Shown here in pieces: positions 9,532 to 16,981 of a DNA stretch of 64,000 bases. The DNA is from Collinsella aerofaciens. GTDB lineage: Bacteria; Actinomycetota; Coriobacteriia; Coriobacteriales; Coriobacteriaceae. Where the stretch lies: the NCBI RefSeq assembly GCF_028206795.1, contig NZ_JAQLFJ010000001.1:186001-250000 (forward strand), written 5' to 3'. Numbering within the stretch: the first letter of the stretch is position 1; each line of letters opens with the position of its first letter. A program made the translations under genes and the position numbers. The notes below the pieces were generated by a model, which saw nothing but the letters and a program-made list of their open reading frames with translations, was not told the origin of the DNA and did no database searches.

Positions 9532-10869
9532 ATGGACGAGATGTTTGCCATTAAATGTCAAAACTGCGGCGGCCCTATGTACTCGCACCAGGCTAAGCGC
9601 AGCTTTGAGTGCGCCTATTGCGGCACGGTCGTTCCGTGGCAGGCTGATGCGGGGGAGCCCAAGAGCGCCCTGGGCATTCGCCATACGCCGCTGACGGTGG
9701 TGAATGGACTGCTCAAGCTCACGCATGTGTCGCAACTCGAGCGCCCGGAGGACCCGGACTGGTATTTCTTCAATTCGCACTGGCGCAATCAGTCGGTCCT
9801 GGAACATCTGCTGTGGGAGGATCGCGGCACGGCGCAGGAGTTCCAAGAGGCCACGCATGTGAGCATTCCTTGCCCCTTCTGTGGTGCGTCCTTTGAGGGC
9901 GAGTCGACCCAGCGCGTGTTTGAGTGCCCGTCCTGCGGCAACAAGATCGGCATTGCCGACCTGCTCAAGCCGGGGACGTTTAGCAAGCGTCTGACCATGG
10001 GCGTGGGTGCGGAGTATGTGCCGGATCAGGGTATTCCCTGCGAAATCTCGCCGCAGCAGGCACGTGCCAACGCGCTGCAGCTGGTGCGCCAGTATCCGGA
10101 TGCCTTTGCCGGGCACGACGTGGAAGATGCGATCCAAAACGACATGATGCTCTTCTATTTCCCCATGGCGCTGGCGGACCTGCGCATGATGGCGAGCTTC
10201 CCGGGCAAGGGCCTGAGCAAGGAAACCCTGGTGTACTACGAGGTGCTCGACTGGGCATACCCCAGAGCAAACTACCTGGACGTTCGCCTCATGGGCATTT
10301 TGGAGCCGTGGGACTTTGCCAAGGTCGGTCCGTTCGATCCCGCCATGCAGGAAGGCGACTTCCGCGTCGTCTCCGTCGATGCATCTACCAAGGACCAGGT
10401 GGTCATTGATAAGTTGGCGCTCGACGTTGCGGGTAACGACGCCGAGGCTGTACTGGGGCTCAATAAAAAGAGCATCCGCACCTGGGCGCGCAAGGCCCGC
10501 AAGCATAAGGACGGCCTGGTGATGGTGCCGGTCTACTTTGTCGATCGTCCGGCGACAGACGGCCGCGATGGCGAGCAGGTGCGCATTGCCGTAAACGGCC
10601 AGACGGGCCGCGCGGCCGCGGTGGTGTTTAGCGACAAGCGCGAAACGCATATCGTGGCGCCGCTTAGCCCGAGCCTGCATCTGTCCAGTGAAAGCACCGT
10701 GCACGCCACGCCCGTCGAGGTCAAATACGTTAAATCGCCGTTCCTCTACCAGATTGTGCGCCGTGGAGACGGCGAGCAGCCGCGTCAGGTGGCAGCCGCC
10801 GTCGAGGGTTCTTACCGAGAGGAAAAGCCCAAACGCAAGGGCTTGTTCGCTGCGATCTTTGGGAAGTAG
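9532..10869 (+). CDS. Zinc-ribbon protein of unknown function
   Basis: A 445-residue protein starting at 9532 behind AAAGGAGGA. It opens with a zinc ribbon (CQNCGGPM then CAYCGTVV) and has a second ribbon near residues 115-140 (CPFCGASF, CPSCGNKIG). The central part (about 150-350) is a soluble domain without membrane segments or recognised catalytic motifs. The C-terminus ends in a basic KPKRKGLFAAIFGK tail, which could bind membrane or nucleic acid. Similar double-ribbon proteins in Gram-positives are mostly annotated as TFIIB-type zinc finger proteins without a known role. It is monocistronic; no terminator is seen right after it. Confidence 0.7.
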   Translation: MDEMFAIKCQNCGGPMYSHQAKRSFECAYCGTVVPWQADAGEPKSALGIRHTPLTVVNGLLKLTHVSQLERPEDPDWYFFNSHWRNQSVLEHLLWEDRGTAQEFQEATHVSIPCPFCGASFEGESTQRVFECPSCGNKIGIADLLKPGTFSKRLTMGVGAEYVPDQGIPCEISPQQARANALQLVRQYPDAFAGHDVEDAIQNDMMLFYFPMALADLRMMASFPGKGLSKETLVYYEVLDWAYPRANYLDVRLMGILEPWDFAKVGPFDPAMQEGDFRVVSVDASTKDQVVIDKLALDVAGNDAEAVLGLNKKSIRTWARKARKHKDGLVMVPVYFVDRPATDGRDGEQVRIAVNGQTGRAAAVVFSDKRETHIVAPLSPSLHLSSESTVHATPVEVKYVKSPFLYQIVRRGDGEQPRQVAAAVEGSYREEKPKRKGLFAAIFGK

Positions 10870-11022
10870 GGGAGTAGCGCCGGTTGTTGCCGTAACGTGA
10901 TGGCCGGGGGTGCGGGGCGGCTCTCAGGAGTGCGGGCTGCTGTCTGATTGTTTGAGGGTGCCAGATGTAAATAAACAGTGGAGCGGCTGCAAAAGAGCTG
11001 CCTCACTGGGTAAAATCAGGTT

Positions 11023-11113
11023 GTGCCGCGGAACCCGCTCCTCAGCGCTTAAACTTCGGAGACGCGGGCAACGCAGGTATTATCGTCTAGGGCCGGCTGC
11101 AACCGGCCCTTTT
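11023..11113 (+). ncRNA. Candidate small RNA ending at a terminator
   Basis: Downstream of the TAAAAT at 11011-11016 comes about 90 nt with no open frame. It has a long hairpin (CCCGC...GCGGG with inner TCC/GGA pairing, loop AACTTC) and ends in a strong terminator hairpin with a short T run (11089-11113). Its 5' part repeats the leader of the oppositely directed small gene at 11136-11228. It would also be antisense to any read-through 3' end of that gene. Transcription is inferred, not shown. Confidence 0.5.
11089..11113 (+). terminator. Terminator hairpin of the candidate small RNA
   Basis: Perfect stem AGGGCCGG (11089-11096) / CCGGCCCT (11103-11110), loop CTGCAA, then TTT. The T run is only on the + strand, so it acts in the direction away from ruvCAB and towards the small peptide gene. 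Confidence 0.75.
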
Positions 11114-11135
11114 CTATGACTCCCTTCGCTATCCG

Positions 11136-11228
11136 TTACTGCTTATATTCCCGCCAGATCGCGTAGAGGTTCCGGGCAATGCCGGTCGCGTACATCGAGA
11201 GGCGCAGGATTTCAAGAAACAAGTTCAT
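11136..11228 (-). CDS. Candidate 30-residue peptide, possible type I toxin
   Basis: A short frame of 30 residues starting MNLFLEILRLSMYATG and ending WREYKQ. The N-terminal two thirds is hydrophobic or amphipathic and the C-terminus is basic, like small membrane-acting toxins. GGGGTGA lies six bases before the ATG. A structured leader of about 55 nt begins near 11282 behind TAAAAT. The 3' end runs towards the convergent candidate small RNA. I do not recognise a named family. The context is that of a txpA/ratA-like type I toxin-antitoxin module, but this is inference from layout. Confidence 0.45.
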   Translation of the reverse strand: MNLFLEILRLSMYATGIARNLYAIWREYKQ

Positions 11229-11507
11229 AGGCTTCACCCCAATCGGAGATCGGAGCGTTGCCCGCAGGCGGATTCCGCGGCAGACAAGATTTTACCCTAT
11301 ACGCCGCAGCGGGGGATATCTGACCCCAGTGTTAGAGTGGTGTCCATTTGCATGGATGACCGGGCATGATCGCGACATGTCCTGGAGTTGAAATGCCGCT
11401 GGGGATACGAGGGGGAGCCGGGGTCGGATGTTGGGGCTCAACGAAGCAAGTGGCGCTTCTGTCTTTTTGGGATCGGGGATGCGAATCAGCCTGCAGCAAT
11501 GGGCCCA

Positions 11508-11542
11508 GCTCGATTCGGGGCGCAGTGAGTCCCGAATCGAGC
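11508..11542. repeat. Perfect 12-bp inverted repeat
   Basis: GCTCGATTCGGG (11508-11519) and CCCGAATCGAGC (11531-11542) flank 11 bases. Neither side has a T run, so this is more likely a protein-binding site or recombination scar than a terminator. Bases 11229-11593 otherwise hold no gene I can support. Confidence 0.65.
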
Positions 11543-11593
11543 GTTCCTGGCTGCCATGCATGTCAGGTGATGAAAGCCCACAGCGGCATCGCC

Positions 11594-11920
11594 TTACACG
11601 GCAACGGGGGCCTCTTTGGGGCGTCCCACCCTTGGTGCATCGGCGAGTCGTGCCTCGATGGAGGCTTTGGACATCATGTGCTTGGTGCCATCCTTCCATG
11701 AATCCAGCAGTCCTGCATTTAGCAGTTGTGACACCCGTGCTGAGCTAACACCGAGCATACGCGCGGCATCCACTGCGGTGACGGCGGGAATGTCGCCGAG
11801 TTCGCGGTTGACGGCTACAGCGATAATCTTGCCGCCGTGTCGCGGCTCATGTCCGAAGTCTGGCACGGGAAGTTCAATGCCGTCCGAATCAAAGAACTCG
11901 AATTCCCATACGTAAACCAG
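11594..11920 (-). CDS. Small HTH DNA-binding protein (excisionase/MerR-like), probable CTG start
   Basis: A 108-residue protein if read from CTG at 11918-11920. That start is favoured because AGGAGG (11927-11932, minus strand) lies six bases before it and the frame is open through VYVWEFEFFDSDG. The first conventional start is GTG at 11866, which has no ribosome site and would drop 18 residues. The core TAVDAARMLGVSSARVSQLLNAGLLDSWKDG is a winged-helix HTH of the excisionase/MerR kind that binds DNA, and the C-terminus is basic (RVGRPKE). Such proteins often pair with a toxin or mobile element, but no partner gene is seen on either side. Confidence 0.68.
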   Translation of the reverse strand: MVYVWEFEFFDSDGIELPVPDFGHEPRHGGKIIAVAVNRELGDIPAVTAVDAARMLGVSSARVSQLLNAGLLDSWKDGTKHMMSKASIEARLADAPRVGRPKEAPVAV

Positions 11921-12120
11921 GTAAGACCTCCTCTAATGGCGAATAATACGAGGCGTGCTCCTAGAATATTCCGGTCGCATCGATGCAGCTGAGCATACCT
12001 ATCTTAAAGCCTCGCGCGGACACGAATTGCTGTGCTGTCTGACATCATCGCATGGGGCCTTGCGGTGGTTAAAATGTGACCATAGAGGCAGTTTTAGCGA
12101 ACCCCGCGGGAGTGACGCGT

Positions 12121-12390
12121 ATGGACAACAACACGCTGCTGTTCCAGGACAAAGGTTCGGGTAGGTTTAAAGACGTCAAGATCTACCTTAACCGCATCGA
12201 GGTGCTCAAGAAGGGCACTTTTGGTGGCAAGCACACCGAGATTGTTTATCTTAAGGACATTACGGGGGTCAGCAGGATCAAGGGCCGCGACGTTTTCCTA
12301 CGTAACAGGCTGTTGACTGCCTGTGTCTTTAGTCTGAGCAGCCGCTCCCAAGCTCAGGAGTTCGTGAATGCGCTGAACATGGTGATGTAG
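12121..12390 (+). CDS. Small PH-like domain protein
   Basis: An 89-residue protein (MDNNTLLFQDKGSGRFKDV). The ATG at 12121 is preceded by GGGAGTGA; an in-frame GTG at 12076 is the alternative. Alternating short hydrophobic strands (VKIYLNRIEVLKKG, TEIVYLKDITGVS, RDVFLRNRLL) and a C-terminal helix (SQAQEFVNALNMV) fit a bacterial PH-like fold, which usually binds lipids or proteins. The exact role is unknown. It converges with the large gene at 12486-14987. Confidence 0.6.
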   Translation: MDNNTLLFQDKGSGRFKDVKIYLNRIEVLKKGTFGGKHTEIVYLKDITGVSRIKGRDVFLRNRLLTACVFSLSSRSQAQEFVNALNMVM

Positions 12391-12415
12391 CCGATAACGG
12401 TGTTCGGGCTAAGGT

Positions 12416-12449
12416 AAAAATCGGGGCGCAGAACGGTATTCTGCGCCCC
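12416..12449 (-). terminator. Terminator of the PI-PLC-like gene
   Basis: GGGGCGCAGAA (12423-12433) pairs with TTCTGCGCCCC (12439-12449). The T run is on the minus strand (AAAAA at 12416-12420), so it serves the gene ending at 12486. Confidence 0.88.
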
Positions 12450-12485
12450 CCCAATTGAGTCGATGTGTCTAAAAGGCGGGCTTGC

Positions 12486-14987
12486 CTATTCGCTGTCGTC
12501 CCCAACGTTTTCGCGGTCATTGGCAAGCATCGCCGCGCCGGCGACCGTTGTCGCCACGGCGGCGGCAGCGAGCCCGGCGGCAATGCCGGAGCCGTCGCCC
12601 GTGTCGGCGAGTTTTCCGCCCGAGTTCTTGCCCTTGTTGCCCTTACCGTTCTTATCAGCGCTGCCTGCGTTGGAACCCGTGCCACCGTCGGTGCCGGTGC
12701 CGGCGCCGCCTGCACTGTCCGAGGCCGCTACGGTAAAGCTTGCGGCTCCGTCGCTGGCGAGCGTGTAGTTCTGCGCCGCGTCGCCCAAGAGACCGTTCAC
12801 GCGCACCCAGTACGTTCCTGCGGCAAATGTTTCGCCCTCGGCCATTGCCGTGCCCGGAGCGCCGTTCGCGTCGTGCACAAACTCGAGCTGGGCAGTGCAG
12901 GCATCGGTTTCGAGCTTGCCCTCGAGTGATGCCGCAATCTTGGCGCGCACGTCTTCGTCGGCCTTAAGGCCTTCGAGTCCCTCAAAATGGGGCGTCAGCG
13001 CGCGTGGATCGATATCGATGGGCACAGAGCCCTGCAGCCCCGTAACGGTCTCGTTGCCCAGGGCGTCGACATCCACGTATTCAATGGCAAACGCATGGCC
13101 CGAAGCTGTCGCGTTGAGCTCGTTGCTGCTGTCGGCAAGGCGGAAATGACCCTCGCCAACGGTCTTGCCATCCTGGAATGAGGCATCGCTCAGCGAGTCG
13201 CCGTACGTCATGCGCATGCGGGTCGGGAGATAGTACGGGAGATAGTACGAAGCCGTCTGCTTGTGCTCCGTATCGTAATTGCGCTGATAGATGCTCCGGG
13301 CCAGCGCCGCATCAACAAAGTCGGATGCGATGATGCCAATGTGCTTGAGGTAATCTGACTTTGTATCCTCGATGCCGCTGGGATTGATGTACGGGCTCTT
13401 ATACAGATGCTCGTTGACTACTCGTGCCGAGGTAAAAGGATTGCCTCCGTGCGACAAGCCCGTGCAGCTGGTGTAGTTGATAGACCAGCAACGCTCCAGG
13501 ACTTTCTCCTTGGCCCCGTTATCGTCCTCGACATCTACCTCGTTGCGCGTGCGCCCGGACGTTTCCTTCAGCGCATTATCGACCCAGCTGAGCTTGTCGG
13601 TTCCCGTGAGTTTGTACTTGTCCTGGGCGTATACCTTGGTGCAATAGGGCTCTTTGTCGCCTGTTTCCCCCGCGGCTTCAAAGCCCCGCGCGTCTTGGAC
13701 GAGACACATAGTGGCGCTGTCGGAGTGAGCCTTGATCTTGTCATCCCATTCGGTGAGGTCGAGTCCCCACGTGTGGCCGCTTACGCTGTCGCCGGCGAGT
13801 CCAAATCGACGTAGCAGGACGATTTTTCCGCGCACCTCGCCCAGTGTGGGAACGCGGCTCGACGTATAGAACAGTTTGGGGTTATCGGCCATAACCTTGG
13901 CGAAGGCCGTCGTTATGCTTTCGTCGGTAGCCTCATCGTTGCCGCGCGATGCGAGCATGATGAGCGCTTCTGACGGGTTTTCGTTCAAAAACGTTTTGAA
14001 GTACCCGATGACATCGGAGAGATGCAGATAGTTCCCGTCTTTTTTGAGTAGGTAGAAAATCCCGTGGTCGATGCCGGGGTCATCGCCCTTTCCGAGCCGG
14101 ATATCAAAATAGCGAATGCCTTCGAGCAACTGCGTGGGAATGTAATCCTGCTGGCATTTTACTTGCGAGGATTGGGGCTCAGTGTCGTTGTCCACGCTAC
14201 AGGTGCCCGAATCGTGCGTACCCGGGATGCTCAGCTCGTCGAGGAACTTGTTGTCGTCGACGTATTTCATCCAACATGGCCCATCGACGTAGCTGCTGTA
14301 CGTGATCCAGTCGAGGCTGCTAACCGTGGCATCGTTCTTTTTCATGTCGTAACCGATAAGTTCGAGCTCCCACGGAATGCTCTTACTCTTATGGCAGATC
14401 TTATTGTTGTCCTGGTCTTCGCCGTTCGATTCTATTGTCAGGTACTTAATGTCTTTTTTCTCGGTTTCTTTCTCGACCGTGCGGTCTCGGATGATATAGG
14501 TTCCGTTTGATTGCCGCTCGAACGCAAAAGAGCGGCTGGGCTTGCCGTCATGCTCGCCACTCCATACGTGGATGACCTTTCCGTCTTTGTCCGAGTCGCC
14601 ATCGACCGACCAAATGCTGTAGCCCGTCTTTTTATGCTCTTCGAAATTGAGCAAGGTGCGGATAGCATACCAGTTTGTATCGTCATTCTCGGTCGTTACG
14701 TTCTCAAGGATGAGCTTGCTGGACGTGCCGTCATTAAACAGATGGCAGACGTTGCCGATGACGTTGCCGTCTTCGTTAACGCTTGCGGTACGAAAATAGC
14801 CCGCGGGGCGAAGGCGAATGACGAAATTGTCGAGGCTGACTGCTGGCCCGGCCGTGCCGTCCGCAAAGGCTGCCCGCGGGCTAATGCCCAGCATGGCGGT
14901 TTCGGGCAGGCTTGCAAGTGGCGACAACGCCGCGAGTCCAAGGCCCAACGTAAATGCTCGGCGGCTGATGGCGTGATGTTCGGTCAT
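12486..14987 (-). CDS. Tat-exported, wall-anchored phosphatidylinositol-specific phospholipase C-like protein
   Basis: An 833-residue surface protein with GGAGAAG before the ATG. The N-terminus has a twin-arginine signal (SRRAFTLGLGLAALS). A beta-rich region follows (about 45-235), then a PI-PLC X-type domain with PGTHDSG near 254, FDIRLG near 292 and an IDHG histidine near 308. These are the family's His, Asp/Arg and His catalytic positions. The C-terminal third has immunoglobulin-like strand patterns and a Gly/Thr-rich linker. It ends LADTGD, a hydrophobic stretch and a charged tail. LADTG fits the LAXTG form used by class E sortases of high-GC Gram-positives. Activity against host phosphoinositides or glycan-linked substrates is possible but not shown by sequence. 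Confidence 0.85.
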   Translation of the reverse strand: MTEHHAISRRAFTLGLGLAALSPLASLPETAMLGISPRAAFADGTAGPAVSLDNFVIRLRPAGYFRTASVNEDGNVIGNVCHLFNDGTSSKLILENVTTENDDTNWYAIRTLLNFEEHKKTGYSIWSVDGDSDKDGKVIHVWSGEHDGKPSRSFAFERQSNGTYIIRDRTVEKETEKKDIKYLTIESNGEDQDNNKICHKSKSIPWELELIGYDMKKNDATVSSLDWITYSSYVDGPCWMKYVDDNKFLDELSIPGTHDSGTCSVDNDTEPQSSQVKCQQDYIPTQLLEGIRYFDIRLGKGDDPGIDHGIFYLLKKDGNYLHLSDVIGYFKTFLNENPSEALIMLASRGNDEATDESITTAFAKVMADNPKLFYTSSRVPTLGEVRGKIVLLRRFGLAGDSVSGHTWGLDLTEWDDKIKAHSDSATMCLVQDARGFEAAGETGDKEPYCTKVYAQDKYKLTGTDKLSWVDNALKETSGRTRNEVDVEDDNGAKEKVLERCWSINYTSCTGLSHGGNPFTSARVVNEHLYKSPYINPSGIEDTKSDYLKHIGIIASDFVDAALARSIYQRNYDTEHKQTASYYLPYYLPTRMRMTYGDSLSDASFQDGKTVGEGHFRLADSSNELNATASGHAFAIEYVDVDALGNETVTGLQGSVPIDIDPRALTPHFEGLEGLKADEDVRAKIAASLEGKLETDACTAQLEFVHDANGAPGTAMAEGETFAAGTYWVRVNGLLGDAAQNYTLASDGAASFTVAASDSAGGAGTGTDGGTGSNAGSADKNGKGNKGKNSGGKLADTGDGSGIAAGLAAAAVATTVAGAAMLANDRENVGDDSE

Positions 14988-15189
14988 AACTTCTCCATTC
15001 GCAGAGTGCGGTTATGCGATAGTTTTGGTCACTATACTGCCCAGATGTTTAAAGATGCTGGTTTAATTGTCTGCGCGGCGCAATAAATCGGTGGGCGGAC
15101 GTGTTGGGGTGTTTGTCGTTTTCGTACTGTTGCCACATTTGGGGCGGTTCCGCCGTCCGGCATCCTCGCGTTCGTCGGCTACCGGCATA
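14988..15189. other. Upstream region of the PI-PLC-like gene, no further gene seen
   Basis: About 200 bases that should hold the promoter of the PI-PLC-like gene. A TATAGT on the minus strand near 15035 is a possible -10 box, but no convincing -35 precedes it. I see no reading frame or repeat worth naming. Confidence 0.4.
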
Positions 15190-15220
15190 AGAAAGGGAGG
15201 GTCGGTTTACCGGCCCTCCC
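15190..15220 (-). terminator. Terminator of the lipoprotein gene
   Basis: GGGAGGGTCGG (15195-15205) and CCGGCCCTCCC (15210-15220) pair with one mismatch. TTTC follows on the minus strand. Confidence 0.75.
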
Positions 15221-15292
15221 TGGGTACGAAGCGCTGGGGTACCGTCGCTTGTTTGCACTGCGACCGTGTTTCCCGTTGCGCTCGCCAGTCGC

Positions 15293-15886
15293 TTAGCGCT
15301 TGATCTCGATATCGTCGAGCTTGACGTCCATGGCCTCGGTCTTGGCCTCGGCGATGTCGTCGGCAAATTCCAGAGACTTCATCATGGTCTCGACGGCGTC
15401 CTTGTGCTCCTCGACGTTGTCGATACGCACATACACACTGCCGCCGTCAACGTCGGTGAAGTATTCGGTCGTTACGCCGCCCGAGTGTGTATAGGAAGCG
15501 TTGCGCCAAGTCTTGCCGTTGTACTTGACGGGGTCATTCTCGGTCCACTCAAAGCTGGCATTCCACTTTGCCTCGTAGTCGAACAGTTCATCGGCGTTCT
15601 TGTCAGAGTCGAAGACGGGGATGAAGCGATCGCTGGCGTGCTCGCTCTCGGTGAACTTAAACTGGGCCCTGTCGGCGGTGTCGCCTGCGACGTCGGTGAT
15701 CTCGACGCCCTCGGGGACCTCGACCTTAAACCAAATGAAGTCGGTCCTCATATCCACGGCTGGCTTTTCTGCTCCACCGCCACCGCCACTTCCGGTAGCG
15801 CCGCCGCTGCCACCGCAGCCCACCAGGGCAACTGCGGCAAAGAGGCTTATGCAGAGGGTGAGAATCGCAAAGGCCTTCTTTTTCAT
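15293..15886 (-). CDS. Secreted lipoprotein of unknown function
   Basis: A 197-residue protein with AGGAGG before the ATG. The signal peptide (MKKKAFAILTLCISLF) ends at lipobox LVGC, which predicts lipid attachment at the Cys and anchoring to the outer face of the membrane. A Gly/Ser spacer follows. The body has alternating strands and a C-terminal helix (EEHKDAVETMMKSLEF), with no catalytic motif. The domain looks like small substrate- or protein-binding lipoproteins found in several gut Actinobacteria, but I cannot name a family. It has its own terminator, so it is probably monocistronic. Confidence 0.75.
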   Translation of the reverse strand: MKKKAFAILTLCISLFAAVALVGCGGSGGATGSGGGGGAEKPAVDMRTDFIWFKVEVPEGVEITDVAGDTADRAQFKFTESEHASDRFIPVFDSDKNADELFDYEAKWNASFEWTENDPVKYNGKTWRNASYTHSGGVTTEYFTDVDGGSVYVRIDNVEEHKDAVETMMKSLEFADDIAEAKTEAMDVKLDDIEIKR

Positions 15887-15958
15887 GGTCGTGTCCTCCT
15901 CGATCTGTAACCGCCCACGGATTACCTGCCTTTACTGTACGCGTGGACGGCTCGCTAG

Positions 15959-16185
15959 GGTGGGCCATGTGTCCCATTCTGGGGGCTGGAATTGCGCCGA
16001 CAAGTGGCAATATGTGCGGTCGCAAAAGAGGGGAGGGCCGATGCTGTCGGCCCTCCCCGGGGTGAGGTGCCCGTTGATTTAATGGGGCGCGCGTGCGTGG
16101 GCGTTGCCCCAACAGGTTCCTTGTTTATAGATATGCCTCAGTTTTTGACGTCCGGAAGTCTCGAAAGGTGGGCCATGTGTCCCAT
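15959..16185. repeat. Two direct copies of a 19-bp sequence, 208 bp apart
   Basis: GGTGGGCCATGTGTCCCAT occurs exactly at 15959-15977 and 16167-16185. The sequence itself is partly symmetrical (GGGCCATGTGTCCC). The pair flanks a terminator-like hairpin in a 460-bp stretch without a supported gene. Confidence 0.75.
16024..16058 (-). terminator. Orphan terminator-like hairpin
   Basis: Perfect stem GGGGAGGGCCGA (16030-16041) / TCGGCCCTCCCC (16047-16058), with a T-rich run on the minus strand. No gene reads into it from that side, so it may end a small RNA starting between about 16060 and 16190, or be left over from a lost gene. Apart from this hairpin and the 19-bp repeats, 15887-16346 shows nothing I can support. 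Confidence 0.55.
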
Positions 16186-16346
16186 GTTTGCGGTGGCATG
16201 GTCTATCGTTCGTCATAGAAATCCGCGATGGCCAGGTGCGCTGACGCTCATGTACTTATGGGCTAGACTTAGCACCATTATGTGATTGATGCGGTCGGTC
16301 GGCGGTTGCCACCCGACCGATGTATATGACTTGAAGGTGCGTGCGT

Positions 16347-16979
16347 ATGAGCCAAGAGATGATGGATAAAACCTGTCGAGAGTTTGCCCAAGCGCTAGCT
16401 GCTCGCGAGCCGGTTCCCGGTGGCGGTAGTGCGAGCGCCTTTGTGGGCGCACTGGGCGCCTCGCTTTGCGGGATGGTCGCTCGTTATGGGGCAACTAATC
16501 CCGCGCTTGCCGATCGCGCAGACGATCTGACGCGCGCATTTGCCCAGGCAGACGAGTTGGTGCAGGAGCTTGTGGGCCTGGTTGCCGAGGATGTTCGTGC
16601 ATACGGCCAGGTATCTGCGGCATACGGTATTCCTCGTGATGATCCGGCTCGACCTGCGGCGATTCAGGATGCGCTGCGCGTGGCTGCCATGCCTCCGTAT
16701 CGGATCATGGACGCCTGCGGGCGCGCGCTGGCGCTGCTCGAGGTCATGGCGGACAAGGGCTCCCGACAGCTGCTGTCCGACGTGGCGTGCGGTGCCGTAT
16801 TCTGCCGCGCCGCCATGCAGGGCGCGAGCCTGACGCTCTTTGCGAACACCACATCTATGAAGGATCGCGCTCGTGCTGAGGAGCTCGAGACGGCGTGTGA
16901 TGAGTTGCTCGACACATGGTTGCCGCGCGCCGATGCGCTGGCGCGCCGCGCCTCCGACGCTGCAAGGAAAAGGGGATAG
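16347..16979 (+). CDS. fchA: Methenyl-THF cyclohydrolase / formiminotransferase-cyclodeaminase C-terminal domain protein
   Basis: A 210-residue all-helical protein of the FTCD_C family, the size of clostridial FchA (about 208). It hydrolyses 5,10-methenyl-THF to 10-formyl-THF, or acts as cyclodeaminase. The family signature PVPGGGSASAFVGALGASL lies at about 23-41. The ATG at 16347 has GAAGGTG upstream and is preferred to the GTG at 16341. folD starts two bases after the stop, so the two are cotranscribed and probably coupled. The pairing matters because the adjacent FolD lacks the cyclohydrolase lysine. Confidence 0.88.
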   Translation: MSQEMMDKTCREFAQALAAREPVPGGGSASAFVGALGASLCGMVARYGATNPALADRADDLTRAFAQADELVQELVGLVAEDVRAYGQVSAAYGIPRDDPARPAAIQDALRVAAMPPYRIMDACGRALALLEVMADKGSRQLLSDVACGAVFCRAAMQGASLTLFANTTSMKDRARAEELETACDELLDTWLPRADALARRASDAARKRG

Positions 16980-16981
16980 AC

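Larger units (their letters stand above)
11008..11297. repeat. Interrupted inverted repeat shared by two convergent transcription starts
   Basis: The left arm (+ strand from 11008) and the right arm (minus strand from 11297) share, in the same order, GGGTAAAATC, a TTGT, GCCGCGGAA and GCGGGCAACGC. Because the arms are inverted, two converging RNAs would begin with the same sequence. TAAAAT in each arm (11011-11016, and 11289-11294 on the minus strand) is a candidate -10 element. No matching -35 is obvious. Confidence 0.7.

Noticed and set aside
11023..11113. tRNA, 6S, 4.5S or tmRNA as explanation of the structured + strand sequence
   Set aside because: No T-loop sequence, no 6S closing stem with central bubble, and no SRP or tmRNA consensus pieces.
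11008..11297. Fst/par-type toxin locus with direct repeats
   Set aside because: The shared sequences here are inverted, so the two RNAs carry the same rather than complementary 5' parts; a par-type mechanism does not fit directly.
11292..11699. 135-residue minus-strand frame overlapping the HTH gene
   Set aside because: Out of frame with the HTH gene; Cys/Arg/Ser-rich with no structure pattern and no ribosome site.
12416..12449. Terminator of the + strand PH-like gene
   Set aside because: The plus side of the hairpin lacks a T run; the minus side has one.
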